From Halomicroarcula saliterrae (GTDB lineage Archaea; Halobacteriota; Halobacteria; Halobacteriales; Haloarculaceae): DNA of 64,000 bases. The notes beneath the pieces were generated by a model. The model had not been told where the DNA came from. It saw only the letters and a list, made by a program, of their open reading frames with translations, and searched no databases. How positions within the stretch are numbered: position 1 is the stretch's first letter; each line of letters starts with the position of its first letter. Below, piece by piece: positions 61,829 to 64,000 of the stretch. The position numbers were made by a program, and so were the translations under genes. The DNA is taken from positions 62,001-126,000 of the forward strand of contig NZ_JAMQON010000003.1 in the NCBI RefSeq assembly GCF_031624395.1, given 5' to 3'.

Positions 61829-62563
61829 ATGTTTCAGGCGTTCGAGGTCGTTCCGGCGGTCGATATGCAGGACGGACAGGTGGTCCAGCTGGTCGGTGGC
61901 GAGCGCGGCACCGAGAAGACCTACGGCGACCCGGTCGCGGCGGCGGAGCGGTGGGTCGACGCCGGGGCCCGGACGCTTCACTTGGTCGACCTCGACGGCG
62001 CTTTCGAAGGCGAGCGGGCCAACGCAGACGCCATCGACGCGGTGCTGTCCGCCGTCGACGACGACGTGGGCGTCCAGCTGGGCGGGGGCATCCGGACCGC
62101 CGACGACGCCGTCGCGCTGCTCGACCGCGGCGTCGACCGCGTGATTCTGGGGACGGCCGCCGTCGAGAACCCCGATATCGTCGCCGAGATAGCCGACGAA
62201 CACCCCGACGGCGTCCTCGTCAGCCTCGACGCGAAAGGTGGCGAGGTCGTCGTCTCGGGGTGGACCGAGGGGACGGGGCTGGACCCCGCCGAAGCCGCCG
62301 GCCGCTACGAGGAGCTCGGTGCGGCGGGCATCCTCTTTACCGATGTGGACGTGGAGGGCCAGCTAGAGGGGGTCCGGACCGACCCCGTCGAGCGGCTCGT
62401 CGAGGCCGTCGACATCCCCGTTATCGCCAGCGGCGGCGTCGCGACCGTCGAGGACGTGGTGGCACTCGAAGCCGCGGGCGCGGCGGCCGTCGTCGTCGGC
62501 AGCGCGCTGTACGAGGGCGAGTTCACGCTCGAATCGGCGATGGCCGCCGTCGAGGAGTCCTGA
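61829..62563 (+). CDS. hisA: Phosphoribosylformimino-5-aminoimidazole carboxamide ribotide isomerase
   Basis: A 244-residue (beta/alpha)8 enzyme of histidine synthesis. VVPAVDMQDGQVVQL carries the first catalytic Asp and LFTDVDVEGQLEG the second (the pattern is DxxG). VQLGGGIRTADDAVALL and PVIASGGVATVEDV bind the two phosphates. ATG 61829 gives the expected start. Not in a his operon, although hisI is 6 kb away. Confidence 0.95.
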   Translation: MFQAFEVVPAVDMQDGQVVQLVGGERGTEKTYGDPVAAAERWVDAGARTLHLVDLDGAFEGERANADAIDAVLSAVDDDVGVQLGGGIRTADDAVALLDRGVDRVILGTAAVENPDIVAEIADEHPDGVLVSLDAKGGEVVVSGWTEGTGLDPAEAAGRYEELGAAGILFTDVDVEGQLEGVRTDPVERLVEAVDIPVIASGGVATVEDVVALEAAGAAAVVVGSALYEGEFTLESAMAAVEES

Positions 62564-62564
62564 C

Positions 62565-64000
62565 CTACGCCAGCGAGACGAACGGCAGCGTCGCTTTCTC
62601 CGAATCGGAGTACGCCAGCGCGTCGCGCTGGCTCGCGCCGTCGGGCGTGACGAGGTCCATCACCAGCGGCGCGTTGTCGACCGCGCCGGCTTTCGCCCCG
62701 CCGAAGGTGTAGCCGCCGGCGGTCTCCTCGACCGACCGGAGCGAGCCGAAGTCCTCCGACTGGACCATCCCGACGAGCTCGAACTCGGCGGCGTCCCGCC
62801 CGTCGAAGGCCTCGCGGTCGACCCCGAGCGTCACCGTGCCGGCGTCCCGGTCGGTCGAGACGTGCGGGACGACGGCGTTCCCGTCGTCGTCGAGCACCGG
62901 GCCGCCGCTGGCGTCGACCAGACCGACGTTGAACCCGTCGACCCGGAGGCGGTAGTGCCACTCGTCCTCGAAGGTGACGTTCGCGCCGAGGTCGTCGAGG
63001 CTGGCGGTCGACCCGCCGGAGTTCTCGGGGTCCCGGAGCCAGCAGACGAACATTTGCGGCGAGAACCGGCCGCCGAAGGACTCCGTGAGGTTCGCCACCT
63101 CGAAGCTGTACCGCTGGAGGGTCGGCGTCTGGCTGACGGTGACCGAGCGCAGGTCGAACGCCCCCGCCTCGAAGTCGTCGGCCGTCGGGTAGGTGTAGGC
63201 ACCGGGGCCGTCGTCGTCGCCGGCGGGGTCGTCGATGGTCGCGACGGTCGCCGGGGGCTGGACCGCCACCGTCTCGCTCGACAGCACCGTCCCGTCGCCG
63301 CGGCGGACGGTCACGTCGTACTCGCCGGGCGAGTCGAGGGTGTACTCGAAGGGGACGGTCACGTCCGTCGCGTTCGGCGGGAGCCGGACGTTCGTCCGCG
63401 TCACCACCTCGTCGTCGACGAGCAGTTCGACCGGCGTCCCGCCGACGAAGGCGCTGTCGTTGTCGCCCGTGGCGGTGACGAACGGCTCCTGAACGAACGG
63501 CTCCGCGTCGACGGACACGTCGAACGACTGGGTCGGGCGCTCGTACTCGGGGAGGTCGTTGATTTCGCCGCCGCGAGCGCGACGGAACCGCACGGCCGTC
63601 CCGCCGCTGCCGACCATCGACGCGAGCAGCGTCGTGCTCGGGTCGACGACGGCCTCCGTGACGCGGACCGCGGTCGGGTCGGTGCCCGCGTCGACGCCGT
63701 CGGTGTAGATTTCGGCGACGTACTTCGGTCCCTGCGGGCCGCGACCGTTGCCGTTGCCACGGCCGTTCCCCGGGCTGAGAAAGTCGAGCGACACGTCGAT
63801 AGCGCGGCCCGCTTCGTCGGTCATCGCGCCGAGGAACCACTCCTCGCCGGACCGTCGGGCCGTGACGGTGTAGTCGCCGATTTCGGCGTCGACGACGGTG
63901 GTGTCGTCCCACCCGCCGGCGGGCACCGCTTCGAGGAAGGCGAACTCGGACACCGGGTCGAAGTTCTCGTTCGCGGGCGTGTACCCCTCGTAGTCGGCCG
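62565..64000 (-). CDS. GH97-type glycoside hydrolase, C-terminal part
   Basis: The frame runs off the right edge, so the N-terminus and catalytic domain are missing. What is seen starts with YEGYTPANENFDPVSEFAFL, then AVPAGGWDDTTVVDAEIGDY and EEWFLGAMTDEAGRAIDVSL, which match the C-terminal domain of GH97 alpha-glucosidase/galactosidase-like enzymes. After a linker come an Ig-like region (residues 150-260 of the visible part) and a glucodextranase C-like domain (DFEAGAFDLRSVTVSQTPTL). It probably acts outside the cell on alpha-glycans. Confidence 0.75.
   Translation of the reverse strand, partial: ADYEGYTPANENFDPVSEFAFLEAVPAGGWDDTTVVDAEIGDYTVTARRSGEEWFLGAMTDEAGRAIDVSLDFLSPGNGRGNGNGRGPQGPKYVAEIYTDGVDAGTDPTAVRVTEAVVDPSTTLLASMVGSGGTAVRFRRARGGEINDLPEYERPTQSFDVSVDAEPFVQEPFVTATGDNDSAFVGGTPVELLVDDEVVTRTNVRLPPNATDVTVPFEYTLDSPGEYDVTVRRGDGTVLSSETVAVQPPATVATIDDPAGDDDGPGAYTYPTADDFEAGAFDLRSVTVSQTPTLQRYSFEVANLTESFGGRFSPQMFVCWLRDPENSGGSTASLDDLGANVTFEDEWHYRLRVDGFNVGLVDASGGPVLDDDGNAVVPHVSTDRDAGTVTLGVDREAFDGRDAAEFELVGMVQSEDFGSLRSVEETAGGYTFGGAKAGAVDNAPLVMDLVTPDGASQRDALAYSDSEKATLPFVSLA

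Overview
The window is chromosomal DNA from a halophilic archaeon (class Halobacteria, most likely near Haloarculaceae). Coding third positions are very GC-rich and the predicted proteins are acidic. Many genes have a TATA-like box about 27 bases before the start codon and no leader. Lineage markers include a plant-type halobacterial [2Fe-2S] ferredoxin, a CetZ tubulin homologue, a fused Kae1-Bud32, S24e-S27ae, TiaS, a divergent small clamp-loader subunit and several small families known only from haloarchaea. Family names come from recognising sequence patterns by eye; no search was run.

Layout. 0-8.7 kb: cold-shock protein, a hairpin-rich gene-free stretch behind a strong TATA box (possible small RNA), amphi-Trp protein, lipoprotein, YkgJ-type Cys cluster protein, GNAT, AIM24 and a thioesterase. 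8.9-10.4 kb: an Mrr-like nuclease with a 65-residue partner, beside tRNA-Thr(GGU). 10.5-23 kb: housekeeping block with enoyl-CoA hydratase, DUF3105, DUF460, clamp loader, ribosomal S24e/S27ae plus Kae1-Bud32, XTP pyrophosphatase, SDR and a chemotaxis transducer. 23-36.6 kb: PIN-like protein with a tiny overlapping partner, TrkA, a Thr/Pro/Glu-rich secreted protein, RNase Z, CetZ, PhzF, aldo/keto reductase, Ca2+/Na+ exchanger, tRNA-Ser(GGA) with unusual 47-bp repeats, RidA and threonine ammonia-lyase.

36.6-41.1 kb is a sparse, visibly AT-richer island. It holds a coupled ABC-2 exporter (permease and ATPase) transcribed divergently from a stand-alone isoprenoid-synthase-fold protein that keeps the first DDxxD motif but not a normal second one. 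A promoter- and RBS-equipped 39-codon ORF ending Asp-Trp-Phe and a decayed gene fragment flank these. The arrangement recalls ComQ-type peptide prenylation plus export and is the best candidate here for an undescribed system.

41.1-64 kb: K+ channel with RCK domains, citrate synthase, PhoU/TrkA-C regulator, deacylase, DUF7511 pair, TiaS, a HTH regulator, MBL hydrolase, pyrE, phosphohexomutase, hisI, a prepilin peptidase carrying 51-bp tandem repeats, a membrane-anchored HTH-repeat protein, ferredoxin, two tandem phosphate-permease paralogues, an LEA-like coiled-coil membrane protein, hisA and the 3' part of a GH97-type glycosidase gene running off the right edge.

Themes: potassium handling recurs (TrkA, RCK channel, PhoU/TrkA-C), as do phosphate uptake, tRNA modification and RNA processing (Kae1-Bud32, TiaS, RNase Z). 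GC-rich palindromic or tandem DNA has been inserted in frame into loops or linkers of at least three proteins (Kae1-Bud32, RdgB, prepilin peptidase).
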